Assembly (NCBI GenBank): GCA_958436175.1
Contig: CAUBJF010000012.1
Span: 1 to 64,000, forward strand
Source of the DNA: an uncultured Muribaculaceae bacterium
GTDB taxonomy: Bacteria; Bacteroidota; Bacteroidia; Bacteroidales; Muribaculaceae
Direction of reading: 5' to 3'
DNA: 64,000 bases
The notes beneath the pieces are model-generated. The model was not told the DNA's origin, searched no databases, and saw only the letters and a list, made by a program, of their open reading frames with translations. A program made the position numbers and the translations under genes. Position 1 is the first letter of the stretch. The number at the start of each line of letters is the position of its first letter. This document shows positions 17,847-26,158 of the stretch, one piece after another.

Positions 17847-18926
17847 TCAGATGTCGAGTTGCTGGCGGACGGATTCCTCGTGTATCGCTTCGAGCACGTT
17901 GCGTATGAAATCGGCTCCAAGGTCGAGACTCAGCGCCGCATCGACGCGTCGCTGCATGAGGTCGTTATAACGGTCGGGCTGTACTACCGACATGTCATGC
18001 TCTTTCTTGTATAGACCGATCTCTCGGGCCACTCTCATACGTTTGGCCAGGAGTTCGAGAAGTTCGTCGTCGAGCCGGTCGATTTTGCTTCGCAGTTCAT
18101 CAAGTCCGGGAGTGCTTACTGTCTGCTCCGGAATGTGCAGGCGCCCAAGGATGTCTACGAGCTGGTTCGGGGTCAGCTGCTGCTCTTTGTCGCTGAGGGC
18201 TGAGTCAGGGTCGCAGTGGGTTTCGATGATCAGGCCGTCGAATTTCATGCCTAAAGCCTGCTGCGACAGCGATTCGATGGCATCACGTCGTCCTCCGATG
18301 TGACTTGGGTCGCAGATAAGTGGCAGGGCAGGGAAGCGGCGGTGCAGCTCAATAGGTATGCGCCATTTGGGAGGATTGCGGAAGAGATGCCTTCCGTAGG
18401 CGCTGAAACCACGGTGGATGGCTCCGAGACGATGCACCCCGGCACCGTATATGCGTTCGAGAGCTCCTATCCAGAGTTCGAGGTCGGGGTTTACAGGGTT
18501 CTTGACGAGGACTGTGATCTGTTCTCGCTTGTCCTCGGGCAGCGTTGCGAGGTAGTCGGCTATCTCCTGCACGGCGAAGGGGTTGGCCGTTGTCCTGGCA
18601 CCGATCCAGATGATATCTATGCCGCTTTCGACGGCCATGCGTGCATGGGCAGCCGTGGCGACTTCTGTCGTTGTCAGCATGCCCGTCCGCTCCCTGACTT
18701 CAGCAAGCCATGGCAAGGCTTCCGCTCCACGGCCCTCGAAGCTGCCTGGCTTCGTGCGCGGCTTCCATACACCGGCCCTGAAGACCCCTATTCCGGCTCC
18801 GGCAAGAGCCTCGGCCGTGGCGAGCACCTGTTCGCGACTCTCGGCGCTGCAGGGCCCGGCAATAAGCAGGGGTCGGCGGCTCATCAAGGCCTCCGGCAGG
18901 ATAGGAAGGAGATTGTCAAGCGGCAT
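17847..18926 (-). CDS. bifunctional DAHP synthase / chorismate mutase
   Basis: 359 residues. Residues about 15-260 are a type I DAHP synthase of the KDO8P-synthase-like subgroup, with Ile-Ala-Gly-Pro-Cys-Ser at 22-27, Arg-Ala-Gly-Val-Trp-Lys-Pro-Arg-Thr near 50, and Cys-Asp-Pro-Ser-His near 205. Residues about 270-359 are an AroQ-type chorismate mutase helix bundle (Leu-Arg-Ser-Lys-Ile-Asp-Arg-Leu-Asp, then the Lys-Lys-Glu motif). It condenses PEP and erythrose-4-phosphate at the head of aromatic synthesis and also converts chorismate to prephenate; the fused mutase probably gives prephenate feedback. An inner ATG at residue 15 is an alternative start. In many Bacteroidales this gene sits with prephenate and aminotransferase genes. 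Here it is alone, between two hairpins. Confidence 0.93.
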   Translation of the reverse strand: MPLDNLLPILPEALMSRRPLLIAGPCSAESREQVLATAEALAGAGIGVFRAGVWKPRTKPGSFEGRGAEALPWLAEVRERTGMLTTTEVATAAHARMAVESGIDIIWIGARTTANPFAVQEIADYLATLPEDKREQITVLVKNPVNPDLELWIGALERIYGAGVHRLGAIHRGFSAYGRHLFRNPPKWRIPIELHRRFPALPLICDPSHIGGRRDAIESLSQQALGMKFDGLIIETHCDPDSALSDKEQQLTPNQLVDILGRLHIPEQTVSTPGLDELRSKIDRLDDELLELLAKRMRVAREIGLYKKEHDMSVVQPDRYNDLMQRRVDAALSLDLGADFIRNVLEAIHEESVRQQLDI

Positions 18927-18951
18927 AACTGTAAGATTCTGTATTTACTGA

Positions 18952-18984
18952 CAATACCCATGCCTGGAAGAGGCACGGGTATTG
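18952..18984 (-). terminator. strong hairpin terminator after frr
   Basis: CAATACCC and GGGTATTG form an 8-bp outer stem, continued by TGCCT/AGGCA after one mismatch, around a five-base loop. It lies 28 nt past the frr stop and 26 nt before the DAHP synthase start. Confidence 0.75.
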
Positions 18985-19012
18985 TATTTCGTCAGGATTG
19001 AAGACGGTGATA

Positions 19013-19573
19013 TCAGACGGTGAGAATTTCTTTCTCCTTGGCGGCAAAAATATCGTCGATTTTCTTGAGGTACTTGTCGTGTATCTTCTGTACCTTTGCT
19101 TCGGAATCCTTCTCCACGTCCTCGGGCATGCCCTGTTTGATGGCTTTCTTGAGACCTTCGATAGCGTCGCGACGGGCGTTGCGTACAGAAACCTTGGCGT
19201 TCTCGGCTTCGGCCTTGCACTGCTTGACGAGAGCTTTGCGGCGTTCTTCTGTCAGCGGCGGAATCGAAAGACGGATGACTTCGCCGTTGTTCTCAGGCGT
19301 GATGCCGACTTCGGAGTTGATGATGGCCTTTTCGATGACCTTGAACATGGATTTTTCCCATGGCGTGATGACGATAGTACGTGCGTCGGGGACGCTGACA
19401 TTGGCCACGTTCGAGATAGGGGCCATGCTGCCATAATAGTCTACGCGCACAGCGTCGAGAATCTTGGGGTTTGCTTTGCCGGCACGGATGCGTGCGAGGG
19501 TTTCGTCGAGATAGGCGACAGCCATTTCCATCTTTTCCTCGGCGGGAGAGATGTAGGTGTTGGGGTCGGTCAT
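19013..19573 (-). CDS. frr: ribosome recycling factor
   Basis: 186 residues, the normal length. The protein splits post-termination ribosomes together with EF-G. It shows the expected two-domain pattern: an N-terminal helix (Met-x-Met-Ala-Val-Ala-Tyr-Leu) with Arg-Ala-Gly-Lys-Ala-Asn-Pro-Lys near residue 30, a central beta domain, and long C-terminal helices with Thr-Glu-Glu-Arg-Arg-Lys and Arg-Asn-Ala-Arg-Arg-Asp. It lies 26 nt downstream of pyrH on the same strand, the usual bacterial pairing, and shares the pyrH promoter. A strong hairpin follows. Confidence 0.98.
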   Translation of the reverse strand: MTDPNTYISPAEEKMEMAVAYLDETLARIRAGKANPKILDAVRVDYYGSMAPISNVANVSVPDARTIVITPWEKSMFKVIEKAIINSEVGITPENNGEVIRLSIPPLTEERRKALVKQCKAEAENAKVSVRNARRDAIEGLKKAIKQGMPEDVEKDSEAKVQKIHDKYLKKIDDIFAAKEKEILTV

Positions 19574-19599
19574 ATTGTAGTAATTTGATTAATAATCGT

Positions 19600-20310
19600 T
19601 TAGTAAACTAATGTCCCTATATTCTCGCCTGCGACAACTTTGGCGAGGTTGCCCGGGGTATCCATGTCGAATACCACGATTTTCATGCCGTTTTCGCGGC
19701 ATAATGTAGTGGCGGTAAGGTCCATTATCTTGAGGCCACGGTTGTAGATTTCGTCGTAGCTGATTTTGTCGAACTTGGTGGCCGTGTGGTCTTTTTCGGG
19801 GTCTGCAGTGTAGATGCCGTCGACGCGGGTGCCTTTCATCATCACGTCGGCCTTGATTTCGACGGCACGCAGGGCGGCGGCGGTGTCGGTGGTGAAGAAA
19901 GGATTTCCGGTGCCTCCGGCGATGATAGTCACCTTGCCGTCGTCGAGAGTCTCGAGGGCGCGCATGGGGCTGTAGGGTTCACCGACGGGGAACATGCCGA
20001 TAGAGGTCAGCACACGTGCCGGACAACCCAGGGACTCGAGGGCGGAGCTTAGGGCGAGGGAGTTTATCACGGTCGCGAGCATGCCCATCTGGTCGCCTTT
20101 TACGCGGTCGAAGCCTTTTGCGGCTCCCGAAAGGCCGCGGAATATGTTGCCGCCTCCGATGACGATAGCGACATCCACGCCCGATTTCACGAGCTCGAAG
20201 ATTTGTGATGCGTAGGAGTTAAGGCGTTCTGGGTCTATGCCATAGCCTTGCGAGCCCATCAGCGATTCGCCGCTGAGCTTGAGGAGGAGTCGTCGGTATA
20301 TTGGATCCAT
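19600..20310 (-). CDS. pyrH: UMP kinase
   Basis: 236 residues. The enzyme phosphorylates UMP to UDP in pyrimidine synthesis in the cytoplasm. The amino-acid-kinase fold is clear: Leu-Lys-Leu-Ser-Gly-Glu-Ser at 9-16, Ile-Gly-Gly-Gly-Asn near residue 50 for nucleotide binding, Gly-Gly-Thr-Gly-Asn-Pro-Phe-Phe-Thr-Thr-Asp near 132-142, and the usual Leu-x-Tyr end. It leads a two-gene transcript with frr and is driven by a near-consensus promoter that diverges from the GH109-like gene. Confidence 0.98.
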   Translation of the reverse strand: MDPIYRRLLLKLSGESLMGSQGYGIDPERLNSYASQIFELVKSGVDVAIVIGGGNIFRGLSGAAKGFDRVKGDQMGMLATVINSLALSSALESLGCPARVLTSIGMFPVGEPYSPMRALETLDDGKVTIIAGGTGNPFFTTDTAAALRAVEIKADVMMKGTRVDGIYTADPEKDHTATKFDKISYDEIYNRGLKIMDLTATTLCRENGMKIVVFDMDTPGNLAKVVAGENIGTLVY

Positions 20311-20326
20311 GAGGTTTCGTTTTTGG

Positions 20327-20358
20327 CAAAGTTACGTTTTTTATCGCTAAAAGACAAA
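20327..20358 (-). promoter_or_regulatory. promoter of pyrH-frr
   Basis: On the minus strand TTTG (20355-20358) and TAACTTTG (20327-20334) are exactly 20 nt apart. The expected start is near 20320, giving a leader of about 10 nt. Confidence 0.75.
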
Positions 20359-20367
20359 ATTTTGACT

Positions 20368-20375
20368 TACCTTTG
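20368..20375 (+). promoter_or_regulatory. -7 element of the divergent GH109-like gene
   Basis: TACCTTTG fits TAnnTTTG, but there is no TTTG at the right distance. It sits 45 nt before the ATG at 20420 and only 10 nt from the pyrH -33 element, so the two promoters may interfere. Confidence 0.45.
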
Positions 20376-20419
20376 TAGTGTCGCATTGAAAGACTAATCA
20401 TTACCAACAATCAACATAC

Positions 20420-21829
20420 ATGAAATTATCGCACATTGTCCCTGTTGTGCTGGCCGCTGTCGCCTTCATGACAACATCATGCGGACAGAAAGCCGTCGAA
20501 ACCGGCAGTCTCATCAAAGTAGAAACCCCTGAACGACCCGCCGGACAGACCGATATGCTCGGCTATGCATCCGAGCCCCTCGACACTGTTCGCGTCGGCT
20601 TCATAGGTCTCGGTATGCGCGGTCCAGGCGCTGTCGAGCGTTTCGCACATATCCCCGGCACCAAAGTGGTGGCTCTATGCGACTTGGATACAGCCGGTAT
20701 CAACCGTTCGCAGCGATATCTCGCCGAAGCGGGCCGTCCGGCAGCAGCCGAATATACAGGCAGCGATACGGCATGGCGCGCATTGGTGGAACGTCCGGAT
20801 ATAGACCTCGTCTACATCTGCACCGACTGGGTCCATCATACCCCTATGGCTCTGTATGCTATGGAGAATGGCAAGCACGTAGCTGTCGAAGTCCCGGCAG
20901 CAAACAATCTCGAGGAGATATGGGACCTCGTCAACACCTCCGAACGCACACGCAAGCACTGTATGATGCTCGAAAACTGTGTTTATGACTTCTTCGAGAT
21001 GAGCACGCTGAATATGGCACAGCAGGGCCTTTTCGGCGAGGTGCTGCACACTGAGGGCAGCTATATCCACAACCTCAAGGAATTCTGGCCCTACTACTGG
21101 AACAACTGGCGTCTGGACTACAACAAGGATCATCGCGGCGACGTATATCCCACCCACGGCCTCGGCCCGGCATGCCAGCTCCTCGATATACATCGCGGCG
21201 ACCGCATGACAACACTCGTGGCTATGGACACCAAGGCCGTGAACGGACCGGCAGACTATGCCGAGGTGACCGACAGCACTGTCGAATATCTCAACGGCGA
21301 CCATACGATGACTATGATACGCACGGCCAACGGCAAGACAATCCAGATACAGCACGATGTCGTCAATCCACGGCCCTATTCCCGTATGTACCAGCTGACA
21401 GGCACCAAGGGATTTGCCAACAAATACCCCGTCGAAGGCTATGCTTTCGAACCCGAACAGCTCGACAGCGCCGTAGTCCCCGACCACGAGAACCTGAGCG
21501 CCCACGACTTCATCTCGCAGGAACAGACAGAGGCTCTTCTCGAGAAATACACGCATCCCATCATCCGCGAGGTTGGAGAGATTGCCAAGAAGGTTGGAGG
21601 CCACGGCGGCATGGACTATATCATGGACTATCGCCTCGTCTACTGTCTCCGCAACGGTCTTCCACTCGATATGGATGTCTACGACCTTGCCGAATGGTGC
21701 GCCCTCTCGCCCCTCTCGGAAATATCGATTGAAAATGGATCCGCACCTGTCGAGGTGCCCGATTTTACACGTGGAGCCTGGAACAGAACCAAGGGCTTCC
21801 GTCACGCTTACGCAGACAATCCCAAATGA
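20420..21829 (+). CDS. GH109-like NAD-dependent glycosidase, lipoprotein
   Basis: 469 residues. A lipoprotein signal ends in Thr-Thr-Ser-Cys (Cys21), so it is lipid-anchored in the cell envelope. The Rossmann motif Gly-Phe-Ile-Gly-Leu-Gly-Met-Arg-Gly begins near residue 60. Further Gfo/Idh/MocA features follow: Thr-Pro-Met-Ala-Leu-Tyr-Ala-Met-Glu-Asn-Gly-Lys-His-Val-Ala-Val-Glu and Asn-Cys-Val-Tyr-Asp. The Tyr-Pro-Thr-His-Gly-Leu-Gly-Pro stretch is typical of GH109, whose characterised members are alpha-N-acetylgalactosaminidases using a tightly bound NAD. The specificity here is inferred from family only. Its stop overlaps the start of the DUF486 gene by four bases, and a GH51 gene follows, so the three probably form one transcript. 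Confidence 0.85.
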   Translation: MKLSHIVPVVLAAVAFMTTSCGQKAVETGSLIKVETPERPAGQTDMLGYASEPLDTVRVGFIGLGMRGPGAVERFAHIPGTKVVALCDLDTAGINRSQRYLAEAGRPAAAEYTGSDTAWRALVERPDIDLVYICTDWVHHTPMALYAMENGKHVAVEVPAANNLEEIWDLVNTSERTRKHCMMLENCVYDFFEMSTLNMAQQGLFGEVLHTEGSYIHNLKEFWPYYWNNWRLDYNKDHRGDVYPTHGLGPACQLLDIHRGDRMTTLVAMDTKAVNGPADYAEVTDSTVEYLNGDHTMTMIRTANGKTIQIQHDVVNPRPYSRMYQLTGTKGFANKYPVEGYAFEPEQLDSAVVPDHENLSAHDFISQEQTEALLEKYTHPIIREVGEIAKKVGGHGGMDYIMDYRLVYCLRNGLPLDMDVYDLAEWCALSPLSEISIENGSAPVEVPDFTRGAWNRTKGFRHAYADNPK

Positions 21830-22200
21830 AAAATGCTTTATTGACTGTAGGTCTGCTGGTTATAGCCAACGTATTCATGACATTCGCATGGTACGGGCAT
21901 CTCAAGCTCCAGCAGATGAAAGTAATATCGTCCAACACACCTCTCTATGCCGTCATATTGCTCTCCTGGGGCATAGCCCTGGCCGAATATTGCTGCCAGG
22001 TGCCTGCTAACCGCATCGGATTCCATGGCAATGGCGGCAGCTTCTCGCTTATGCAGCTCAAAGTGCTCCAGGAAGCTATCACCCTGGTGGTGTTCACGCT
22101 CTTTACCGTGGTCGTCTTCAGGGGCGAGGCTCTGCACTGGAACCATTTCGCAGCTTTCGCCTGCCTCATCGCTGCAGTTTACTTCGTCTTTATGAAATAG
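21826..22200 (+). CDS. DUF486 / DMT-like small membrane protein
   Basis: 124 residues with four hydrophobic segments (about residues 5-22, 38-56, 75-95 and 102-122). The Ala-Glu-Tyr-Cys-Cys-Gln-Val-Pro-Ala-Asn-Arg-Ile-Gly motif (about 49-61) is characteristic of DUF486, a small family related in fold to drug/metabolite transporters. No substrate is known for the family. It is translationally coupled (ATGA overlap) to the GH109-like gene and 38 nt ahead of the GH51 gene. A role with those enzymes cannot be shown from sequence. Confidence 0.85.
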   Translation: MKNALLTVGLLVIANVFMTFAWYGHLKLQQMKVISSNTPLYAVILLSWGIALAEYCCQVPANRIGFHGNGGSFSLMQLKVLQEAITLVVFTLFTVVVFRGEALHWNHFAAFACLIAAVYFVFMK

Positions 22201-22238
22201 TCCCTACCTGAAACTAACCTAACCATCAACCAAACAAT

Positions 22239-24662
22239 ATGCGTAAAATCCTTGTAACCCTGATATTAGCCGCGACGGGTACGTCCGGAGCCATGTGCGC
22301 CGAGACCTTTGCCTACGCCGCCCCGGACGGCAATTCAGGATTGAACCTCGCCTGGAGGGCTGATGCCGGCTCGCCTTGGGTACCTCTGGGCTATGATTTC
22401 GTGAGAAATGATTTCGGACCATGGGGGTCTCACAAGAAAATGTATTCGCCACGTCTCTTCGTCGACGGTTCCAACGGCCTTTGGACGGCTGTATGGAAGG
22501 CGACTTCCGACGGCAGTGTGACGGCTATGGCTACCTCTCCCGACCTTACGACATGGTCTCCACAGCGCTATTTTGCATCGCCCAACGACCTTCCGCGCGA
22601 CATGCACCCCTCTGTACCCGTACGCCCCGACAGTGCGACTATCGACGGCAAACGTTACGGCGGTTATATCGTCGAGATGCCGGATGAAACTCTTGACAAA
22701 GTAAAGAGCTTCGTTGCCGAGCGCAAACGTCTCGCCGAGCTGTATGCCGAAGAGACTAAGGACGATGCTACCCGTTTCGCCGGCCTCAAAGACTTGACGC
22801 TCAAAGTGGTTCCCGAACCTGCTAAGGCCAAGGAAATCTCCGACAAGCTCATAGGTATCTTCTTCGAGGATATCAACTACGGTGCCGACGGCGGCCTGTA
22901 TGCCGAACTGGTACAGAACCGCGACTTCGAGTATGCTCCTTCCGACCGTGGCGGCGACCAGTCATGGAATTCGACCAAGGCATGGGAAACCGGCGACGGT
23001 ACGGAGCTTGAGATACTTACAGCCGACCCCCTGTCGGCTAACAATCCCCACTATGCCTCATTGAAGGGTCTTAGCTCGACCCTGACAAACAGAGGTTTCG
23101 ACTTCATCTCTGTGCGCAAAGGCGAACGTTATGACTTCTCGATGTACGTACGCAGCAAGAACGCAGGAAAGGCTACAGTGAGCCTCGTCGACGAGAGCGG
23201 CAAGCGCATAGCATCCGCAAAGGTCAAGATAGCAGCCGGCGACTGGCAGAAAGTATCGGCAGTCGTACGTCCGTCGGCCACATGTCCTCAGGCTCGTCTC
23301 AGCCTTAACTTCGAGCCGGGTACTGTCGATGTCGACATGGTGTCGCTCTTCCCCGAAAAGACATTCAAAGGCCGCAAAAACGGCCTGCGCGCCGATCTCG
23401 CACAGACTCTTGCCGACCTTCAGCCTCGTTTCGTACGCTTCCCGGGCGGCTGCGTGGCTCATGGCGACGGCATCGACAATATCTACGACTGGAAAGGCTC
23501 GATAGGGCCGCTGCAGGACCGCAAGCCGCTCCGCAACCTCTGGGGCTATCACCAGACACGCGGCCTCGGCTATCACGAATACTTCCTCTTCTGCGAAGAT
23601 ATCGGTGCGGAGCCTCTTCCTGTTCTCGCCGCCGGTGTGCCATGCCAGAACTCTGGCACCGCAGCCCATCACAGCGACTGCGATCTTACAAAGTTAGGCC
23701 AGCAGAACGGCATACCGATGGATGAGATGGACGAATATATCCAGGACGTGCTTGACCTCATCGAGTATGCCAACGGCTCCGTCGACAGCAAATGGGGAGC
23801 CATTCGTGCTGCGGCTGGTCATCCTGAACCTTTCAATCTCAAGTACATAGGTATCGGCAACGAGGATATGATCACCGAAGTGTTCAAGCCGCGCTTCAAG
23901 ATGATATACGATGCTGTCCGCGAGGCTCACCCCGAAATCACAGTTGTCGGCACCGTCGGTCCCTTCTACGAAGGAACGGACTACGAAGAAGGCTGGGAGC
24001 TTGCACGCGAACTCGAGATACCTATAGTCGACGAGCATTACTATGTTTCGCCGGGCTGGCTGATTTACAATCGTGATTACTATGACAAGTATCCGCGCAA
24101 AGCCACAAAGGTCTATCTCGGCGAATATGCCTCTCATCTGCCGGGCCGTCCCAGCAACCTTGAAGCCGCGCTGAGCGATGCGCTCTATCTCACAGACGTA
24201 GAGCGAAATGCCGATGTCGTGGAGATGACCTCCTACGCTCCGCTGTTGGCTAAGAAGGATCATACTCAGTGGAGGCCCGACCTTATCTATTTTGATAATA
24301 CAAGCGTCAATCTCACCCCCGACTACTATGTGCAGTGGCTTTACGGCAATAACAGCGGTACAACCTATGTGCCTTCAGTCCTGAGCTTCGGCCCCGGTGC
24401 CGACGAAAAGGCCCGTGCACGTGTCGGTGTTTCCATAGTCAAAGACGATAACGGCGGGTATATACTCAAAATGGTCAATATGTTGCCTGTCGAGGTAAAA
24501 GTCAACGTCGATCTCACGCCGCTTGCACAGAAGTCCGGGCAGTACAAGGCTACTGTCCTCTCCGGCAATCCCGACGACCTTGACGCGGTTCCGGTGCATA
24601 TCACTGTCAGCCTACCTGAGGCTGCCATGCCTCCCTACTCTTTCACTGTTGTGCGCTTTTGA
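22239..24662 (+). CDS. secreted GH51 alpha-L-arabinofuranosidase with N-terminal propeller-like remnant
   Basis: 807 residues with a signal peptide (about residues 1-21). Residues about 25-140 look like one or two blades of a GH43/sialidase-type propeller (Asp-Leu-Thr-Thr-Trp-Ser), too short for a working domain. A charged helix links to the GH51 part, which starts near residue 195 (Ile-Gly-Ile-Phe-Phe-Glu-Asp-Ile). A carbohydrate-binding-like insert covers about residues 230-370, and the TIM barrel follows. Gly-Ile-Gly-Asn-Glu-Asp supplies the acid/base Glu542, and Tyr-Leu-Gly-Glu-Tyr supplies the nucleophile Glu629. A C-terminal beta-sandwich ends the protein. GH51 enzymes release terminal arabinofuranose from arabinan, arabinoxylan or arabinogalactan. 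It is the last gene before a clear terminator and the rsmH promoter. Confidence 0.9.
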   Translation: MRKILVTLILAATGTSGAMCAETFAYAAPDGNSGLNLAWRADAGSPWVPLGYDFVRNDFGPWGSHKKMYSPRLFVDGSNGLWTAVWKATSDGSVTAMATSPDLTTWSPQRYFASPNDLPRDMHPSVPVRPDSATIDGKRYGGYIVEMPDETLDKVKSFVAERKRLAELYAEETKDDATRFAGLKDLTLKVVPEPAKAKEISDKLIGIFFEDINYGADGGLYAELVQNRDFEYAPSDRGGDQSWNSTKAWETGDGTELEILTADPLSANNPHYASLKGLSSTLTNRGFDFISVRKGERYDFSMYVRSKNAGKATVSLVDESGKRIASAKVKIAAGDWQKVSAVVRPSATCPQARLSLNFEPGTVDVDMVSLFPEKTFKGRKNGLRADLAQTLADLQPRFVRFPGGCVAHGDGIDNIYDWKGSIGPLQDRKPLRNLWGYHQTRGLGYHEYFLFCEDIGAEPLPVLAAGVPCQNSGTAAHHSDCDLTKLGQQNGIPMDEMDEYIQDVLDLIEYANGSVDSKWGAIRAAAGHPEPFNLKYIGIGNEDMITEVFKPRFKMIYDAVREAHPEITVVGTVGPFYEGTDYEEGWELARELEIPIVDEHYYVSPGWLIYNRDYYDKYPRKATKVYLGEYASHLPGRPSNLEAALSDALYLTDVERNADVVEMTSYAPLLAKKDHTQWRPDLIYFDNTSVNLTPDYYVQWLYGNNSGTTYVPSVLSFGPGADEKARARVGVSIVKDDNGGYILKMVNMLPVEVKVNVDLTPLAQKSGQYKATVLSGNPDDLDAVPVHITVSLPEAAMPPYSFTVVRF

Positions 24663-24694
24663 TTTGCAAATGTAAATATCTTCGGATAAGCGCC

Positions 24695-24716
24695 AGGGGA
24701 CTCTTCGGGGTCCCCT
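24695..24716 (+). terminator. hairpin terminator after the GH51 gene
   Basis: AGGGGAC and GTCCCCT make a 7-bp stem with an eight-base loop, followed by CTTTAGTT, 33 nt after the GH51 stop. Confidence 0.75.
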
Positions 24717-24795
24717 CTTTAGTTATGTTGATAACTTTTTGGGTGGATGTCTATATTTTCTTAGTTTAGATATGTAAATTTTTATGGATTTTCCG

Positions 24796-24803
24796 TAATT
24801 TTG
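24796..24803 (+). promoter_or_regulatory. -7 element ahead of the division/cell-wall cluster
   Basis: TAATTTTG fits TAnnTTTG. The best -33 candidate is only TATG, 21 nt upstream. The rsmH ATG is 55 nt downstream. There is no room for an mraZ gene between the GH51 terminator and rsmH. Confidence 0.4.
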
Positions 24804-24857
24804 ACACCTCAAAAGAATGCCGAGCAATTTTATGGGCGTTTCGGCAGCTAATCCATT

Positions 24858-25769
24858 ATGGAAGAAGAAGTTTACCACATACCGGCCTTGTTGCCCGAAT
24901 CGCTTGCCGCTCTTGATATCTATCCCGGGGGCATTTATGTCGATGCCACTCTTGGCGGCGGAGGACATTCGCGTGCCATTACCGAGCTCCTCGGGCCGGA
25001 AGGACATCTCTTCAGTCTCGACCGCGACTCCGATGCTATCGGCCGTGCCTTCACCGACATGCGCTTCACGGCCATACACGGTGATTTCCGCTACCTCGAG
25101 AATTATATGCGCTATTATGGCGTTTCAGGGACAGTCGACGGTGTGCTTGCCGATCTGGGCGTTTCGTCGCATCATTTCGACGATGCCTCGCGAGGTTTCT
25201 CCTTCCGTAGCGATGCTCCGCTCGACATGCGCATGAACCGTGGCGGCGGCATGACAGCCGCCGACCTCCTCGCCGATGCCGACGAGGAACAGCTGACCGC
25301 CATCTTCCGCATCTATGGCGAATTCAAGCAGGCTCGCCGCCTGGCCTCGGCCATAGTGTCGGTACGTTCCAAGGACCCTGTTGACACCACCGGCAAGCTC
25401 CTCGCCCTTGCCGAGCCGCTTATTGCTCTGACAAAGCGCAAGAAAGAGCTTGCACAGATTTTTCAGGCGCTCCGCATAGAGGTCAACGGCGAGATGGCAG
25501 CTCTCGAAGCCTTCCTGCGGCAGACTGAGCGAGTGCTGCGTCCCGGAGGAAGGCTCGCCATCATCACATATCACTCCCTCGAGGACCGCATGGTGAAGAA
25601 CTTCATGCGCAGCGGCCGTATCGACGGGGAAATCGAGAAGGACATATTCGGTCGGGCCGAGGTGCCTTTCAAGAACGTTACCGGCAAGCCCATAGTGCCC
25701 TCCGAGGCAGAAATAGAATCTAATCCGCGCAGCCGCTCCGCCAAACTGAGGGTTGCCGAAAAAATATGA
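24858..25769 (+). CDS. rsmH: 16S rRNA (cytosine1402-N4)-methyltransferase RsmH
   Basis: 303 residues, the usual length. The enzyme methylates C1402 in the ribosomal P site using S-adenosylmethionine. The conserved N-terminal Tyr-His-Ile-Pro-Ala-Leu-Leu, the SAM-binding Asp-Ala-Thr-Leu-Gly-Gly-Gly-Gly-His-Ser (about residues 30-39), Ala-Asp-Leu-Gly-Val-Ser-Ser and Tyr-His-Ser-Leu-Glu-Asp-Arg are all present. It opens the division and wall cluster and overlaps ftsL by four bases. In many bacteria mraZ precedes it; here the preceding gene is an unrelated GH51 enzyme. Confidence 0.97.
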   Translation: MEEEVYHIPALLPESLAALDIYPGGIYVDATLGGGGHSRAITELLGPEGHLFSLDRDSDAIGRAFTDMRFTAIHGDFRYLENYMRYYGVSGTVDGVLADLGVSSHHFDDASRGFSFRSDAPLDMRMNRGGGMTAADLLADADEEQLTAIFRIYGEFKQARRLASAIVSVRSKDPVDTTGKLLALAEPLIALTKRKKELAQIFQALRIEVNGEMAALEAFLRQTERVLRPGGRLAIITYHSLEDRMVKNFMRSGRIDGEIEKDIFGRAEVPFKNVTGKPIVPSEAEIESNPRSRSAKLRVAEKI

Positions 25770-26143
25770 CATTCCAAGGAATCATGACAATACGCAAAGG
25801 TATAGATACTGTCGGCAACGGCATCCGCAAGGTGCTACAGGGCGATGCCGTGTCGAGCCGTTTTTTCATGCGTCATTTCTTTGCTACGGCTTTCGCCGTC
25901 ATAAGCTGTGTGGCATTCATAGCGGCGCGTTTCGAATGTGCGACCAATGAGAATACCATCCATTCGCTGACAAACCAGATAAACATCATGAGTACCGAGA
26001 AACAGAAGGAACGTTCGCTCTACATGACCCTGACGCGCGAATCGGCCATGATGCATCTCGTCGACAGCCTCAAGCTCGGACTCACGGTGCCCGACGCGCG
26101 GCCTATGCGTATCGAAATCAATGACAATAACCAACCAGAATAA
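25766..26143 (+). CDS. ftsL: FtsL-like division protein
   Basis: 125 residues with a cytoplasmic N-terminus, one membrane helix (about residues 37-54) and a periplasmic heptad-rich stretch (about 58-100), which is the bitopic coiled-coil form of FtsL. Sequence identity to FtsL proteins is low across bacteria, so the call rests on shape and on position between rsmH and ftsI. It should join FtsQ and FtsB-like partners at the septum. The ATG at 25766 overlaps the rsmH stop; a second ATG at 25784 is possible. Confidence 0.8.
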   Translation: MTFQGIMTIRKGIDTVGNGIRKVLQGDAVSSRFFMRHFFATAFAVISCVAFIAARFECATNENTIHSLTNQINIMSTEKQKERSLYMTLTRESAMMHLVDSLKLGLTVPDARPMRIEINDNNQPE

Positions 26144-26158
26144 CACAGTACTACGGCA

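Noticed and set aside
17771..17920. 50-codon N-terminal extension of the GH2 gene
   Set aside because: It would bury the signal peptide and cross the hairpin at 17792-17819 and the end of the DAHP synthase gene.
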